Shown: one piece after another, positions 1 to 9,143 of the stretch | Position numbering within the stretch: position 1 is the stretch's first letter | Layout of the letters: the number at the start of each line of letters is the position of its first letter | Origin: Marinobacter adhaerens HP15 | Lineage (GTDB): Bacteria; Pseudomonadota; Gammaproteobacteria; Pseudomonadales; Oleiphilaceae | Direction: 5' to 3' | DNA: 64,000 nt | NCBI RefSeq assembly: GCF_000166295.1 | Contig: NC_017506.1 | Coordinates: forward strand, 2,790,001 to 2,854,000 | Translations under genes and position numbers: made by a program | The notes under the pieces: model-generated | The model's input: only the letters and a program-made list of their open reading frames with translations | What the model was told of the DNA's origin: nothing | Database searches by the model: none

Positions 1-1113
1 CGACCGATTACCCCCAAGGATCTTGACGCCCTGATGCAGATCGCAGTGGAATCCGGCCCCGGCTTCACCTCGCTGATGCCGGATCGCGATGCCCTGAGCC
101 GCAAGATCGATCATTCGGTTGAGAGCTTTGCACGGACTGTGACCACTCCCGGCGATGAGCATTATCTTTTTGTGCTTGAAGACAGTGCGACCGGCCAGAT
201 TATGGGGACCACCGGCATAGAAGCTGCTGCTGGCTTATCCCGCCCGCTCGTGCATTTCCGCCGTAACGCGGTTATCCATCACGAGGAAGATCCCCGGAAA
301 CGTCACGCCGAGGAAAGCCTTACCCGATGCCAGCATTACACCGGTTGCACCGAGGTATGCTCGCTGTATCTTCGGCCCGGATTTCGCCGGGCCAATGCGG
401 GCAAGCTCCTGTCCCGGGTTCGATTTCTGTTCATGGCACTGCACCCGGAGCGTTTTGCGGACACCGTTATTGCAGAAATGCGCGGCGTTTCAGACCATGC
501 CGGCCGATCCCCGTTCTGGGACTGGCTCAAACATCACGTAGCAGATCTTGATTTCATGTCTGCCACACAGCTGGCCTGCTGTGGCCAGAGCGGTTTTGTT
601 GAACGCTTTATCCCCGCAACGCCATTGTTCACCCGGCAGATGACCGATGCAGCCAGGGCGGTTATCGGCCAGGTCCATGAAGATACGCGCCCTGCCCGAC
701 ACATGCTGGAGCGCGAAGGTTTTCGCCACCGGGGCTTCGTGGATCTTCTGGATGGAGGGCCAACACTGGAGTGCGCCAGATCGGACATCGCCAGCGTGCG
801 CGATACCCTTCTTACCCGCGCAAGGCTACAGAAAGGCAACCGGAGTTCCTGGAATATTGCTGGAAACACCGTTGGATCCGCTATAGTTGCCAATGCTGGC
901 TGTTCAGGCTTCAGGGCTACGGTAACCGAGCAGGTCCTGCCGAACCCCGATGCCAATAGCCTGTCAGTGCCAGAGCAACTGGCGAACGAACTGAACCTTG
1001 GCGGATATAGCCTGGCCTGCTATCTGCCACTGGGCCAGTCCAGGGAAGAGTCACAGGGGCGTCAACAGCCCTGCCAAAAACCGGTTACTGAGGAGATTCG
1101 CTATGCACACTGA
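1..1113 (+). CDS. astA: Arginine N-succinyltransferase (AstA), 5' end cut by the window edge
   Basis: The reading frame is already open at base 1, where codons read RPITPKDLDALMQIA, so the true start lies just outside the window; 370 residues are visible. AstA transfers succinate from succinyl-CoA to the alpha-amino group of arginine, the first step of the succinyl (AST) arginine catabolic pathway, in the cytoplasm. Family hallmarks seen are EMRGVSD with SPFWDWL around residues 160-180, and IGQVHEDTRPARHMLEREGF followed by the FVDLLDGGPTLEC stretch around 230-260. Length fits the family (about 340). It overlaps the next gene by 11 bases, so the two are probably co-transcribed. Confidence 0.93.
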   Translation, partial: RPITPKDLDALMQIAVESGPGFTSLMPDRDALSRKIDHSVESFARTVTTPGDEHYLFVLEDSATGQIMGTTGIEAAAGLSRPLVHFRRNAVIHHEEDPRKRHAEESLTRCQHYTGCTEVCSLYLRPGFRRANAGKLLSRVRFLFMALHPERFADTVIAEMRGVSDHAGRSPFWDWLKHHVADLDFMSATQLACCGQSGFVERFIPATPLFTRQMTDAARAVIGQVHEDTRPARHMLEREGFRHRGFVDLLDGGPTLECARSDIASVRDTLLTRARLQKGNRSSWNIAGNTVGSAIVANAGCSGFRATVTEQVLPNPDANSLSVPEQLANELNLGGYSLACYLPLGQSREESQGRQQPCQKPVTEEIRYAH

Positions 1114-1909
1114 TCCGGACACCCTGTTTGCGAGACTCTGGGAGTCGTACCGCCAGGTAACCCCTTCGGCCGATCGCATACATAAAATCCTGGGCGCCGA
1201 AGAGGGGCAGGCCATCGTCAACGACCACATTGCGCTTCGCACCTTCAACCTGGACCCTGTTCGGCTGGACGCTCTGGCAGAGCATTTTCTCAGCCTCGGC
1301 TATGAAGAAGGCGGCGAATACCACTTCGAGGCCAAAAAGCTTTATGCCCGCCACTATGAGCACCCCTCCCGGGAACTGCCCAAGGTGTTTATTTCCGAGC
1401 TGCTTGTAGAGCAATGCTCGCCGGAGCTGCAATCGGTGGTTAAAAGTCTTGTCGGCCAGGTAAAGCCGGAGGCGGTTACTGCCGATGATTTTCTCTATTC
1501 GGGACGCCATTGGGAGGTCGACTACGACACCTACCGCCAGCTGATGAAGGAAAGCGAGTACGCCGCCTGGATGGCCGCATGGGGCTACCGCGCAAACCAT
1601 TTCACGGTCAGCATCAACCATCTGGAACAGTTCGGTTCGGTACCGGAAATCAATCAGTTGCTGAAAGATCATGGCTATACGGTGAATTCATCCGGCGGTG
1701 AAGTAAAAGGCTCCCCGGAAGACTTGCTGGAGCAGTCCTCAACCATGGCCGACAGGGTGCCGGTTACCTTTACCGACGAGACGGTAACCATACCCAGTTG
1801 TTTCTACGAGTTTGCCCTGCGTTATCCGAAACCGGATGGCCGGCTCTACTCGGGCTTCGTAGCGGCATCGGCCGACAAGATCTTCGAGAGCACGAACGCC
1901 GGCAGCTGA
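1103..1909 (+). CDS. DUF1338 family protein, putative 2-oxoadipate dioxygenase/decarboxylase-like enzyme
   Basis: The 268-residue protein matches the DUF1338 fold: NDHIALRTFN near residue 45 supplies a likely metal-binding histidine and HYEHP lies near residue 90. Characterised family members (HglS/YdcJ) are non-haem iron enzymes that convert 2-oxoadipate to D-2-hydroxyglutarate in lysine breakdown. I chose the ATG at 1103 because AGGAG lies 8 bases upstream and it overlaps the astA stop; an upstream in-frame ATG at 998 would only add residues inside astA. The overlap suggests a shared role in basic amino acid catabolism, but the true substrate here is inferred. Confidence 0.82.
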   Translation: MHTDPDTLFARLWESYRQVTPSADRIHKILGAEEGQAIVNDHIALRTFNLDPVRLDALAEHFLSLGYEEGGEYHFEAKKLYARHYEHPSRELPKVFISELLVEQCSPELQSVVKSLVGQVKPEAVTADDFLYSGRHWEVDYDTYRQLMKESEYAAWMAAWGYRANHFTVSINHLEQFGSVPEINQLLKDHGYTVNSSGGEVKGSPEDLLEQSSTMADRVPVTFTDETVTIPSCFYEFALRYPKPDGRLYSGFVAASADKIFESTNAGS

Positions 1910-1927
1910 GTCTGCGTGCAAAGACTC
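1908..1927. terminator. Stem-loop between convergent DUF1338 and pcm genes
   Basis: GAGTCT (1908-1913) pairs perfectly with AGACTC (1922-1927) across an 8-base loop. It begins inside the TGA stop of the DUF1338 gene and lies just beyond the pcm stop on the other strand. There is no real T-tract on either side, so a terminator role is inferred from position. Confidence 0.4.
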
Positions 1928-1931
1928 GCGG

Positions 1932-2588
1932 TCACGACCACCCCTGTTCACCGATCAGGGGAACGAACCGGACTGCGCCGAGGTCCTCGGTCCGGAATTC
2001 GTTCTCTGTCAGCCGGGTAATACGTTCCAGCGACTGAACCGAATGCTCCGACCCCACCGGTATGACCAGGTGCCCGCCAACCGCCAGCTGATGCTTCAAT
2101 GAGTCCGGCACCGCTGGCGCACCGGCAGCCACTATGATGCCATCGAAAGGCTGGTGTTCGGGCCAACCTGTCGTGCCATCGCCACAGCGAACCCGGACAT
2201 TGTCAAACCCCTCGGCGGCCAGCGTTCGGGCTGCGCGATCGGCGAGTTCCTGAACCCGTTCGATACTGAACACCTCGCTTGCAATACAGCTCAGAACGGC
2301 AGCCGCGTAACCCGAACCTGTCCCGATATCCAGAACCCTTTCTCCACCCTCCAGATCCAGTGCTTCCGTCATCAACGCCACGATGTAAGGCTGCGAAATG
2401 GTCTGCCCCGCGCCTATCGGAAGAGGACCATCATCGTAGGCGCAGTCCTTCATGCGCTCGGGAATGAAGCGCTCACGCGGCACCCGACCCATGGCCTCCA
2501 GCACCAGCGGCGACCCGATTCCACGGGCTCGAAGCTGATAATCCACCATGGACGCTCTCTGCAACTCGAAGCCATTGTCCTGATTCAT
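1932..2588 (-). CDS. pcm: Protein-L-isoaspartate O-methyltransferase
   Basis: This 218-residue enzyme methylates L-isoaspartyl residues in damaged proteins using S-adenosylmethionine, starting their repair. PMT hallmarks are present in order: MVDYQLRARGI near residue 14, VPRERFIPE near 37, ISQPYIVALMTEAL near 65, the SAM-binding VLDIGTGSGYAAAVL near 85, and DGIIVAAGAP near 150. Length is normal (E. coli Pcm has 208). It stands alone here, without its usual surE/nlpD/rpoS neighbours. A GGAAGGAAGAG purine stretch precedes the ATG. Confidence 0.95.
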   Translation of the reverse strand: MNQDNGFELQRASMVDYQLRARGIGSPLVLEAMGRVPRERFIPERMKDCAYDDGPLPIGAGQTISQPYIVALMTEALDLEGGERVLDIGTGSGYAAAVLSCIASEVFSIERVQELADRAARTLAAEGFDNVRVRCGDGTTGWPEHQPFDGIIVAAGAPAVPDSLKHQLAVGGHLVIPVGSEHSVQSLERITRLTENEFRTEDLGAVRFVPLIGEQGWS

Positions 2589-2671
2589 GACGCTCTTCCT
2601 TCCCCTGGTCTGGCTGCTTACCGGCCGTTACAAAGCAGTAACTTTTTTACAACGGCGCGCTTGAGATTATC

Positions 2672-2688
2672 TGTCTACTTTTTAGACA
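2672..2688. promoter_or_regulatory. Palindrome upstream of the AbiTii-like gene
   Basis: TGTCTA and TAGACA form a perfect inverted repeat with a 5-base CTTTT centre, in the 190-base gap between the divergent pcm and AbiTii-like genes. A possible -35 (TTGAGA, 2661-2666) lies just upstream, and TAGACA itself, 16 bases further on, could be the -10. This would place a repressor site over the promoter. This is inference from symmetry and position. Confidence 0.4.
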
Positions 2689-2778
2689 TCGGTAATGACA
2701 CATACAACCACCGAATGCCAAAAACAACAAACGGACAACGGGTCCACGAACCGGCCAACCCGTTGCCGAGGAGGAAAA

Positions 2779-3444
2779 ATGTCGACATCGGTAAACCACC
2801 TCGACGAACGCACGCGGGACTCCGCAGAGCTGCTCGAAGAGATCATGCCCTCTGCCATTACCCTGGCCATGATGCTTCGTCACCGTAAAATGGCGGCCTG
2901 GCTACGCACCGAATTTGATGGATATCAGGATGTTGCTGCCGCACCGCCTTATCGTAGGCAGCTACACGGGCACATTGTTGCCAAATCCCCCCAGTATGGC
3001 TGGATCCCCGCTCCAGTAGATGATCAGCAAAAAGAGGAGTTCGGCTACATGGATCTGCTCGAGGGCGTGAAAGCTCTTGAGAAAACCTGTGTGAGTTGCA
3101 AAAAGGGCAACGGCAACCGGGTTTTGCTGGAAAAAGACGAGATGGCCGTGTTGCAGAAGCAGATCAACCTGACCGCCGAGCTGGCCATCAACCTGAGTCG
3201 CGACGTTTATTGCCGGCTCCTCAGGACCGTTCGGGCTGCAATCTACCTCTGGACCCAGGAACTGATGGCCGAGGGCATTGCCGGGGAGCACAACCACTAC
3301 AGTCCGGACGAGCGCGCCAAAGTTGCGCATCTGGACGACCCCGAGAAGTTCTGGCGACGGGCCATGGACGAAGTCGACAGCCTGCCAATACCAGACGTGC
3401 GGGTGACCGGTTTCTTTGAACGGGTATTCGGGCGCGCAGGCTGA
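2779..3444 (+). CDS. AbiTii-like domain protein, function unknown
   Basis: This 221-residue soluble protein has an N-terminal region built like the AbiTii domain: a helical segment LLEEIMPSAITLAMMLRHRKMAAWL (residues about 17-41), then EFDGY, then PPYR and a G-H-I turn near residue 65. In AbiTii proteins the same order is W-x-x-x-E-L-x-G-Y followed by P-x-Y-R. That domain occurs in proteins linked to phage defence, but its activity is not known to me. The remainder is mostly alpha-helical with no catalytic motif I recognise. The ATG at 2779 follows GAGGAGG at an ideal distance. Upstream and downstream genes are housekeeping, so this is a single-gene insertion in ordinary chromosome. Confidence 0.55.
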   Translation: MSTSVNHLDERTRDSAELLEEIMPSAITLAMMLRHRKMAAWLRTEFDGYQDVAAAPPYRRQLHGHIVAKSPQYGWIPAPVDDQQKEEFGYMDLLEGVKALEKTCVSCKKGNGNRVLLEKDEMAVLQKQINLTAELAINLSRDVYCRLLRTVRAAIYLWTQELMAEGIAGEHNHYSPDERAKVAHLDDPEKFWRRAMDEVDSLPIPDVRVTGFFERVFGRAG

Positions 3445-3455
3445 GCCTCGCGCCC
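3430..3455. terminator. Bidirectional stem-loop with the stop codon as its loop
   Basis: GGGCGCG (3430-3436) pairs with CGCGCCC (3449-3455), and inside it AGGC pairs with GCCT, leaving TGA as the loop with one bulged C. That TGA (3442-3444) is the stop codon of the AbiTii-like gene; the convergent exporter gene ends 7 bases beyond the stem. The 11-bp GC-rich stem is a good terminator core, though no T-tract follows. Confidence 0.5.
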
Positions 3456-3461
3456 TGGCTG

Positions 3462-4238
3462 CTACCAGAGCACGCTAACAATACCGACGCTGCTCACCAG
3501 CAGCAGCACGGTTCCCAGCAGACGGAAGAACACCGGAGTCTCCGCCTGGAGAATACGGTCATGGGCGTAGAGCCCGATTACGTGGCCGATGGCTGCGCAT
3601 GGCAGCAGCCAGAGGTGATGGATAAGTTGCAGATCGATGCCGGCCCAGACGAAAGCGGCCATCTTGATCAGCACCAGAATGAACCAGAGCGCGAACAAGG
3701 TATCCCGCAGTTTTTCTTTGGGCAGGTGCTGGGCTGCCACGGCAATGATCAGGGGCGCACCGATCAGGGAAGTGCCACTGATGTATCCGCCCACCATGAG
3801 GAATATCGCGTCGACCGTTTTGCTGCCACTGCGAAAAGGTCGGTTGATGATGTAGGAAACAGAATAAAGCGCCACGATAACGAAAATGATGGCACTCAGG
3901 ATGTCACTGGGCATGGTAATCAACCCGAATACACCAATCAGCTTGGGCACAATCATGATGGCGAGGATCCGCCACAGGTATTGCCAGTCGACAGTGCCCG
4001 AGCCCGCCTCACGTTGCTTCCCTGCCCCGGTGCGATTGTTCATCCAGATTGTCAGGGATGAAAACACCAGAAGGTGGACCGCAATGATCGGCAGAAAGAC
4101 GAGCGGTTGATCAAGAACCAGTAACAGAAATGGCAGGGACAGAACGGCGCCACCGAATCCCAGCCCGGAGCGGACAAAACCACTCCAGACGAAAATCAGG
4201 GCAATCAGCAGATATTGGTAAATCGCGAGATCAGACAT
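3462..4238 (-). CDS. TauE/SafE family membrane transporter (putative sulfite/anion exporter)
   Basis: The 258-residue protein is almost entirely hydrophobic with about eight membrane segments in two repeats. The start, LLIALIFVWSGFVRSGLGFGGAVLSLPFLLLV, carries the family's G-x-G-G-G-like glycine stretch, and the second half repeats it as GGYISGTSLIGAPLIIAVAA near residue 160. Family members export sulfite, sulfoacetate or other organic sulfur anions across the inner membrane; the substrate here cannot be read from sequence. It faces away from the chemotaxis gene at 4335 and shares a terminator-like stem with the AbiTii-like gene. Confidence 0.85.
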   Translation of the reverse strand: MSDLAIYQYLLIALIFVWSGFVRSGLGFGGAVLSLPFLLLVLDQPLVFLPIIAVHLLVFSSLTIWMNNRTGAGKQREAGSGTVDWQYLWRILAIMIVPKLIGVFGLITMPSDILSAIIFVIVALYSVSYIINRPFRSGSKTVDAIFLMVGGYISGTSLIGAPLIIAVAAQHLPKEKLRDTLFALWFILVLIKMAAFVWAGIDLQLIHHLWLLPCAAIGHVIGLYAHDRILQAETPVFFRLLGTVLLLVSSVGIVSVLW

Positions 4239-4334
4239 GGATTCCCGGTTGTCGTCAAAAGGGCCGTCGTTTATCCGGAACTGGTCTAAGCTCAGTTAGT
4301 TGCGAAGAAAAACAACATTCCCCGGAGGATGTGA

Positions 4335-6212
4335 ATGGCCCTGTCATGGAAACAGAAGTTCCTGCTGTTGATTGTTGCAACGCTGATTGGTCTGGCGATT
4401 GCCACTCTGGCCTCCCTGAGCGGGCTCGGCAAGGTATCTGACGCTTATGAGGCCCGAAGCGAAGCAAGAGCCTATGAATCCGCGTCCCTGACCCTGCTGA
4501 ACGACTGGCTGGCACTCGAGAGAACGAGTGAAAATCTGGAACCTAACCAGGTTGAGAACTATCAGGAGAGACTGGCGTCGCTCGCGGCCCAGTCATCGGC
4601 ACTCAGTGAATCCGCCGGAACCCTGCCGGGTGACGCGATAAAGACCACTGCACAACAAATCCAGGAGCAGGTTGCGGAGTATACCCGACTTCGCACCGAA
4701 TGGCTGGCCCTGAATCAACAGCTGGGCCTCACTCCGTCCAGCGGTCTGAGAGCAACAATGTCCGAAGCGATAAACGACAGGCTTCGGCAAATCAGCATTT
4801 CCATCTTTAACGACGACATCAACACCATCGCCTCCACCTACCGCGACTACCTCTCTACCTTCGATGCGACCTACGCCGAGTCAACCCGTGAGGCCCTGGC
4901 GCGGATGCAGACCACCGTCACCGAGATGGACTGGCAGGAAATTGACATCGGCCAGGCTGTCCAGGCATTCGCCAATGCCTTTTCCGATGCCGAATCGCTC
5001 ATCGCCAACCTGTCTGCCATTGAGAACCAACTGTCAGCCACCGGCACCCGTATTCGCGATCTGATTGCCGAGCAGAACACCCTCCTCCGCCAGGACATTA
5101 TTGTGGCAACCAGCCAGCAGGCCGAAGAGGCCCGCGCCGCCTCGACCTGGCTGATCATTGCAACCGCTGCTGCGGTGGTGATTATCCTTATCCTGACCCT
5201 GACGACCGCCTCAAGAACCCTTGTGAAACGACTCAATGAGACCGTAAACCTGCTCACCCGGGTCGCCGGCGGTGACCTCAGTCAGCGCCTCGAGCCGGGC
5301 AGGAATCCGAACGATGAATTCAATCGCCTGGGCGAAGCGGCCAACAAGATGCTGGACGATGTCTCGGACGTTATCGGGCAAGTCGTCGAGGGTAACCGCA
5401 CCCTGTCATCGCTTCAGGTTGAACTGGATGCTCTGGTAGAACAGATGGGCAGAAACGGCGAGCAAGTTGAAGACGAGACCGAGCAGACCGCCACTGCGGT
5501 TCAGGAAATCTCCCACACGGCGGTCGATATTGCCCAGTACACCCAGTCAGTCAATGACGCTGTTCAGAGCGCCAACGGTGCCGCCCATTCCGGTGCCGAG
5601 GTGGTCAGGCAAAGCGCCAAAACCATGACCGAACTGGCCGAAAGAATCCAGAAAACCCACGATCAGGTCAGCCAGCTGAGCAAAACCGGCGAGAAGGTCA
5701 ACTCCATCGTTGGCGTAATCAACGGCCTGGCTGAACAGACCAACCTGCTGGCCTTGAATGCTGCGATTGAGGCGGCACGAGCCGGCGAGGCCGGACGCGG
5801 TTTCTCGGTTGTTGCCGACGAAGTTCGGTCTCTCGCAGAGAAGACCGTATCGGCAACCAACGGGATTGCCGAGATCGTGGAATCCCTCAACCGTGAAACC
5901 CAGGCCATTTCCAGACTGATGAAAGAGGGCCTGACTTCCGCAGGTGAGGGAGAGGAAAGCTCGAGAGAGGCGGCGCACTCGATCGAACAGATCACCGGCT
6001 CGATACAACAACTGGCTGGCGACATGAATCAGGTGGTGTCCTCTGTTGAGGGGATATCAACGACCACCGAGGAAATCGCCCAGAAGGTGGAGCAGATCCA
6101 CGGGCACACCCGGGAAACCTCGGATATCCGCCAGAAGCTCAACGCCCATATCGGACGACTGTCATCCCAGGTAACCACCCTGACCCAGGCCTCACAGGGC
6201 TTCCGTCTGTAA
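4335..6212 (+). CDS. Methyl-accepting chemotaxis protein
   Basis: The 625-residue receptor has a first membrane segment at residues 8-30, a roughly 235-residue helical periplasmic sensing region, a second membrane segment near 275-297, a HAMP linker, and a cytoplasmic signalling domain. The signalling tip is unmistakable: [20 protein letters not shown] followed by [21 protein letters not shown] near residues 465-505. It should signal to CheA/CheW. The periplasmic domain shows no Cache motif that I recognise and may be a helical-bundle type, so the ligand is unknown. There is no C-terminal CheR-docking pentapeptide. It is an orphan receptor with no che genes nearby. Confidence 0.95.
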   Translation: MALSWKQKFLLLIVATLIGLAIATLASLSGLGKVSDAYEARSEARAYESASLTLLNDWLALERTSENLEPNQVENYQERLASLAAQSSALSESAGTLPGDAIKTTAQQIQEQVAEYTRLRTEWLALNQQLGLTPSSGLRATMSEAINDRLRQISISIFNDDINTIASTYRDYLSTFDATYAESTREALARMQTTVTEMDWQEIDIGQAVQAFANAFSDAESLIANLSAIENQLSATGTRIRDLIAEQNTLLRQDIIVATSQQAEEARAASTWLIIATAAAVVIILILTLTTASRTLVKRLNETVNLLTRVAGGDLSQRLEPGRNPNDEFNRLGEAANKMLDDVSDVIGQVVEGNRTLSSLQVELDALVEQMGRNGEQVEDETEQTATAVQEISHTAVDIAQYTQSVNDAVQSANGAAHSGAEVVRQSAKTMTELAERIQKTHDQVSQLSKTGEKVNSIVGVINGLAEQTNLLALNAAIEAARAGEAGRGFSVVADEVRSLAEKTVSATNGIAEIVESLNRETQAISRLMKEGLTSAGEGEESSREAAHSIEQITGSIQQLAGDMNQVVSSVEGISTTTEEIAQKVEQIHGHTRETSDIRQKLNAHIGRLSSQVTTLTQASQGFRL

Positions 6213-6266
6213 CAGTGGGCCCTGGACAGGTTGCACGGCAGGGTTCCAGGCGGTAGCATGTTCGAT

Positions 6267-6286
6267 ACTGTACATTTAAACAGTAT
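6267..6286 (+). promoter_or_regulatory. LexA-binding SOS box
   Basis: TACTGTACATTTAAACAGTA is a match to the gammaproteobacterial LexA consensus: CTGT, eight bases, ACAG, with flanking TA on both sides. It ends 11 bases before the ATG of the radical SAM gene, so LexA bound here would block its transcription. As I recall, the Pseudomonas aeruginosa homologue PA0069 is a known LexA target, which supports the call. Confidence 0.9.
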
Positions 6287-6297
6287 CGAGCATACCC

Positions 6298-7359
6298 ATG
6301 AAAACTCGCGCCACGGCCCTGAATCCCCACAACCGGTTCCAGCCCATTGTCACTGACCGGGAGGCAGGCCATGACTGGTATCACGACCCCGAAGACGACT
6401 TGAACCCCGATACGCTCGCTACGGAAGTCGTCCTTGAGACCGCAAAATCCATAATCAGTCGAAATACGTCGCCGGACGTGCCGTTCGACCAGTCGATCAA
6501 TCCATACCGTGGCTGCGAGCATGCCTGCATTTACTGTTTCGCCCGCCCTACCCACGCCTATTGGGACATGTCACCGGGGCTGGATTTCGAAACCCGGCTG
6601 ATCGCCAAACCCAACGCCGCCGCCCGTCTGAGAGAAGAGCTCGACAGGCCCGGCTACCGGGTGTCGCCCATCGCCCTGGGCGTCAATACGGATGCCTACC
6701 AGCCACTGGAGCGGGACCAGAGGATTACCCGCCAGGTGCTGGAAGTTCTGGCCGAGTATCGCCACCCGGTGTCGATCATTACCAAGGGCGCGCTCATCCT
6801 CAGAGACCTTGATCTGCTCCGCGAAATGGCTTCTGATGGGCTCTGCTCTGTGCGGATCAGCCTCACCAGCCTGAGCAACGACCTGAAACGACGCATGGAG
6901 CCGAGGACGGCCGCACCGGCCACCCGCCTCAAGATGATCAGGCAGCTCTCGGAGGCCGGCGTTCCGACCGGCATCATCCTCGGGCCGGTAATCCCCTTCA
7001 TCAACGATCACGAAATCGAGTCGATTCTGGAGGCCGCGGCAGAGGCGGGCGCCACCCGTGCCAGCTGGATTATGCTGCGGTTACCCCATGAACTGGACGA
7101 GCTGTTCCAGGACTGGCTGCAGCGGCACTTCCCGCAAAGGGCCGAGCATGTGATGAACCGAATGCGCGACCTCAGGGGCGGGAAGAGTTATGACGCCACC
7201 TTCGGCCGCAGAATGACGGGCACGGGCCCTTACTCGGACCTGATTCGCCAGCGTTTCACCAAAAAAGCAAGGCGTTTGGGGCTGAACCTCCATGCAGAAG
7301 AACCGCTGCGAGGTGATCTTTTCCGGCGGCCAGGTGGGGAACAAATGCCGCTGTGGTAG
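6298..7359 (+). CDS. PA0069-family radical SAM protein, SOS-regulated
   Basis: The 353-residue protein has the radical SAM iron-sulfur motif CxxxCxxC at C73, C77 and C80 in the context INPYRGCEHACIYC, followed by FARPTHAYW, typical of the PA0069/Rv2578c group, which is related to spore photoproduct lyase. Other conserved pieces are LGVNTDAYQPLER near residue 125, TKGALILRDLDLL near 160, and the ILGPVIPFINDHE stretch near 230. The reaction of this group has not been settled; the LexA box just upstream argues for a DNA-damage role. The gene is monocistronic. Confidence 0.9.
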   Translation: MKTRATALNPHNRFQPIVTDREAGHDWYHDPEDDLNPDTLATEVVLETAKSIISRNTSPDVPFDQSINPYRGCEHACIYCFARPTHAYWDMSPGLDFETRLIAKPNAAARLREELDRPGYRVSPIALGVNTDAYQPLERDQRITRQVLEVLAEYRHPVSIITKGALILRDLDLLREMASDGLCSVRISLTSLSNDLKRRMEPRTAAPATRLKMIRQLSEAGVPTGIILGPVIPFINDHEIESILEAAAEAGATRASWIMLRLPHELDELFQDWLQRHFPQRAEHVMNRMRDLRGGKSYDATFGRRMTGTGPYSDLIRQRFTKKARRLGLNLHAEEPLRGDLFRRPGGEQMPLW

Positions 7360-7422
7360 CATCAGACTATTGCACCTTACCACCGCGATTAACGCCTCTC
7401 AGGGAAGAGGTGGAGAACACCC

Positions 7423-9111
7423 ATGCATGGATTCAGACGTTTTTCCCTCGCCACAACAATGTTTGCCCTGCTGGGCACCCTCTGGCACCCCGTTTGCCTG
7501 GCAGCCGATGAAGCCATTGTTGCCAGGATTGAGGCCATGGAGGCCGGCTTCCCGGTTCAGGTGCTCGGAAGCCGGTTAATGGCCCACCAGGCACTGTCAG
7601 CCTTTTACGGGGCCAACGGATACCAGCCAGCATGGAAATCGGCTGAGCTTCGCCGGCAGTTGATTGATTCGGTTGAACAAGCCAGTCATGACGGTCTGAA
7701 CCCGGCTGACTATCACGCGGATATTCTCTCGGGCCTGGCACTCAGACCCATGAGCGATTTCTCTGAAGACCTGAGGGCCGATCTGGATCTGCTGTTCTCT
7801 GATGCTTTTCTGATGCTCAGCTCACACATGCTGGTCGGCAAGGTCAACCCGCAGACGGTTCACGCCGAATGGACCGCCAACAGGCGCCAGCGCCAGATGG
7901 AATCCGTTTTAAAGGATGCGTTGCAGCGCTCGGATATCACCGGCACGCTGGATTCGCTGCGTCCCGCCGATCCCGCTTACCGAAAGTTGATGGCTGCAAG
8001 GCAGGACCTGACCAGACTGCTGGGCCAGCCCTGGTTACCTCTGGCGTTGAGCCCGACCATTCGCCCCGGCGACAGGGATGAGCGGCTCAATGAGGTCCGC
8101 CGACGACTCTCTCTATTGGGAGAGCTTGCAGAATCACCGGCAACGTTTTCAGATCCGCGTGACTACGACGCGGAGCTTGAATCTGCGGTCATGCGCTTCC
8201 AGGCTCGACATGGGCTTGAAGCCGATGGCCTTATTGGGAAGGACACCCTGACAGCACTGAACGTGATACCGGTGGAACGCCTGCGCCACATTGACGCCAC
8301 GCTCGAACGATGGCGGTGGCTGCCAGAATCACTCGGCGACACCTATGTCCTGGTGAATATCGCCGGATTTGAACTGAAGATGGTGGAAAACGGCGCAGAA
8401 GTACTGCGCAAACGAGTGATCGTCGGTCAGCCCTTCCGCCAAACGCCGGTGTTCAGCGATCGCATCCGGTACCTGGTGTTCAATCCCACCTGGACCGTAC
8501 CGCGAACGCTGATGATTCAGGATCAATTGCCCCGGATTCTCCGCGATCCGAACTATCTCTCCCGACTCAATATCAGCGTTTACCGTGGCTGGGGCGCTGA
8601 CCGGGAAAGAGTGGACCCGCTGGAGGTTGACTGGCCATCACTGAATCGGAACAACTTCCCGTACCAGTTGGTGCAGGAACCCGGCCCTCAGAATGCCCTG
8701 GGTCAGATCAAGTTCATGTTTCCGAACCAGTACGATGTTTACCTGCACGATACGCCGGGGCGCGGCCTGTTTTCCCGGGCCGAGCGTTCATTCAGCTCTG
8801 GCTGCATCCGGGTTGAGCAACCTTTTGATCTTGCAGAACGACTTCTGGCGTCGGCGCCCGACTGGTCCCGCGAAAAGATTGACCGGGTGGTTTCCGAGGC
8901 ACAACCCCAGACTGTCGTGCTCCCGGAGCCGGTGCCTGTGCACATCCAATACTGGACCTCCTGGGTAGATAACGAGGGCAGGCTGCAGTTCCGCAATGAT
9001 CTGTACAACCGCGATGCCCGCCTGATTGATCAGCTCCGTGGAACCGCCGAGGGGGATACGCGCTACAATACTCCGGTAGCCGGCTCGGGCCCGGCACAGG
9101 ACAAGCTCTGA
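7423..9111 (+). CDS. L,D-transpeptidase of the YcbB/LdtD type
   Basis: This 562-residue periplasmic enzyme forms 3-3 cross-links in peptidoglycan. It has an N-terminal signal sequence (hydrophobic residues about 8-25, cleavage likely after CLAA), a scaffold domain near 45-200, a peptidoglycan-binding domain (AVMRFQARHGLEADGLIGKDTLTALN, near 255-285), and a YkuD catalytic domain with the HDTPG histidine near 445 and SSGCIRV, whose nucleophile is Cys461. About 100 residues follow the catalytic motif, as in YcbB. Length suits the family (E. coli LdtD has 615). The ATG at 7423 follows GGAAGAGGTGGAG. The lipoprotein gene starts 32 bases downstream, so co-transcription is likely. Confidence 0.93.
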   Translation: MHGFRRFSLATTMFALLGTLWHPVCLAADEAIVARIEAMEAGFPVQVLGSRLMAHQALSAFYGANGYQPAWKSAELRRQLIDSVEQASHDGLNPADYHADILSGLALRPMSDFSEDLRADLDLLFSDAFLMLSSHMLVGKVNPQTVHAEWTANRRQRQMESVLKDALQRSDITGTLDSLRPADPAYRKLMAARQDLTRLLGQPWLPLALSPTIRPGDRDERLNEVRRRLSLLGELAESPATFSDPRDYDAELESAVMRFQARHGLEADGLIGKDTLTALNVIPVERLRHIDATLERWRWLPESLGDTYVLVNIAGFELKMVENGAEVLRKRVIVGQPFRQTPVFSDRIRYLVFNPTWTVPRTLMIQDQLPRILRDPNYLSRLNISVYRGWGADRERVDPLEVDWPSLNRNNFPYQLVQEPGPQNALGQIKFMFPNQYDVYLHDTPGRGLFSRAERSFSSGCIRVEQPFDLAERLLASAPDWSREKIDRVVSEAQPQTVVLPEPVPVHIQYWTSWVDNEGRLQFRNDLYNRDARLIDQLRGTAEGDTRYNTPVAGSGPAQDKL

Positions 9112-9143
9112 AACAGGATACGCGCATCAGTTGAGGAGATATC

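Noticed and set aside
2627..2648. GTTAC/GTAAC hairpin followed by six T upstream of the AbiTii-like gene
   Set aside because: Looks like a terminator on the plus strand, but no gene reads into it because pcm points the other way, and the stem is only 5 bp. It could be an operator half, but there is no further evidence.
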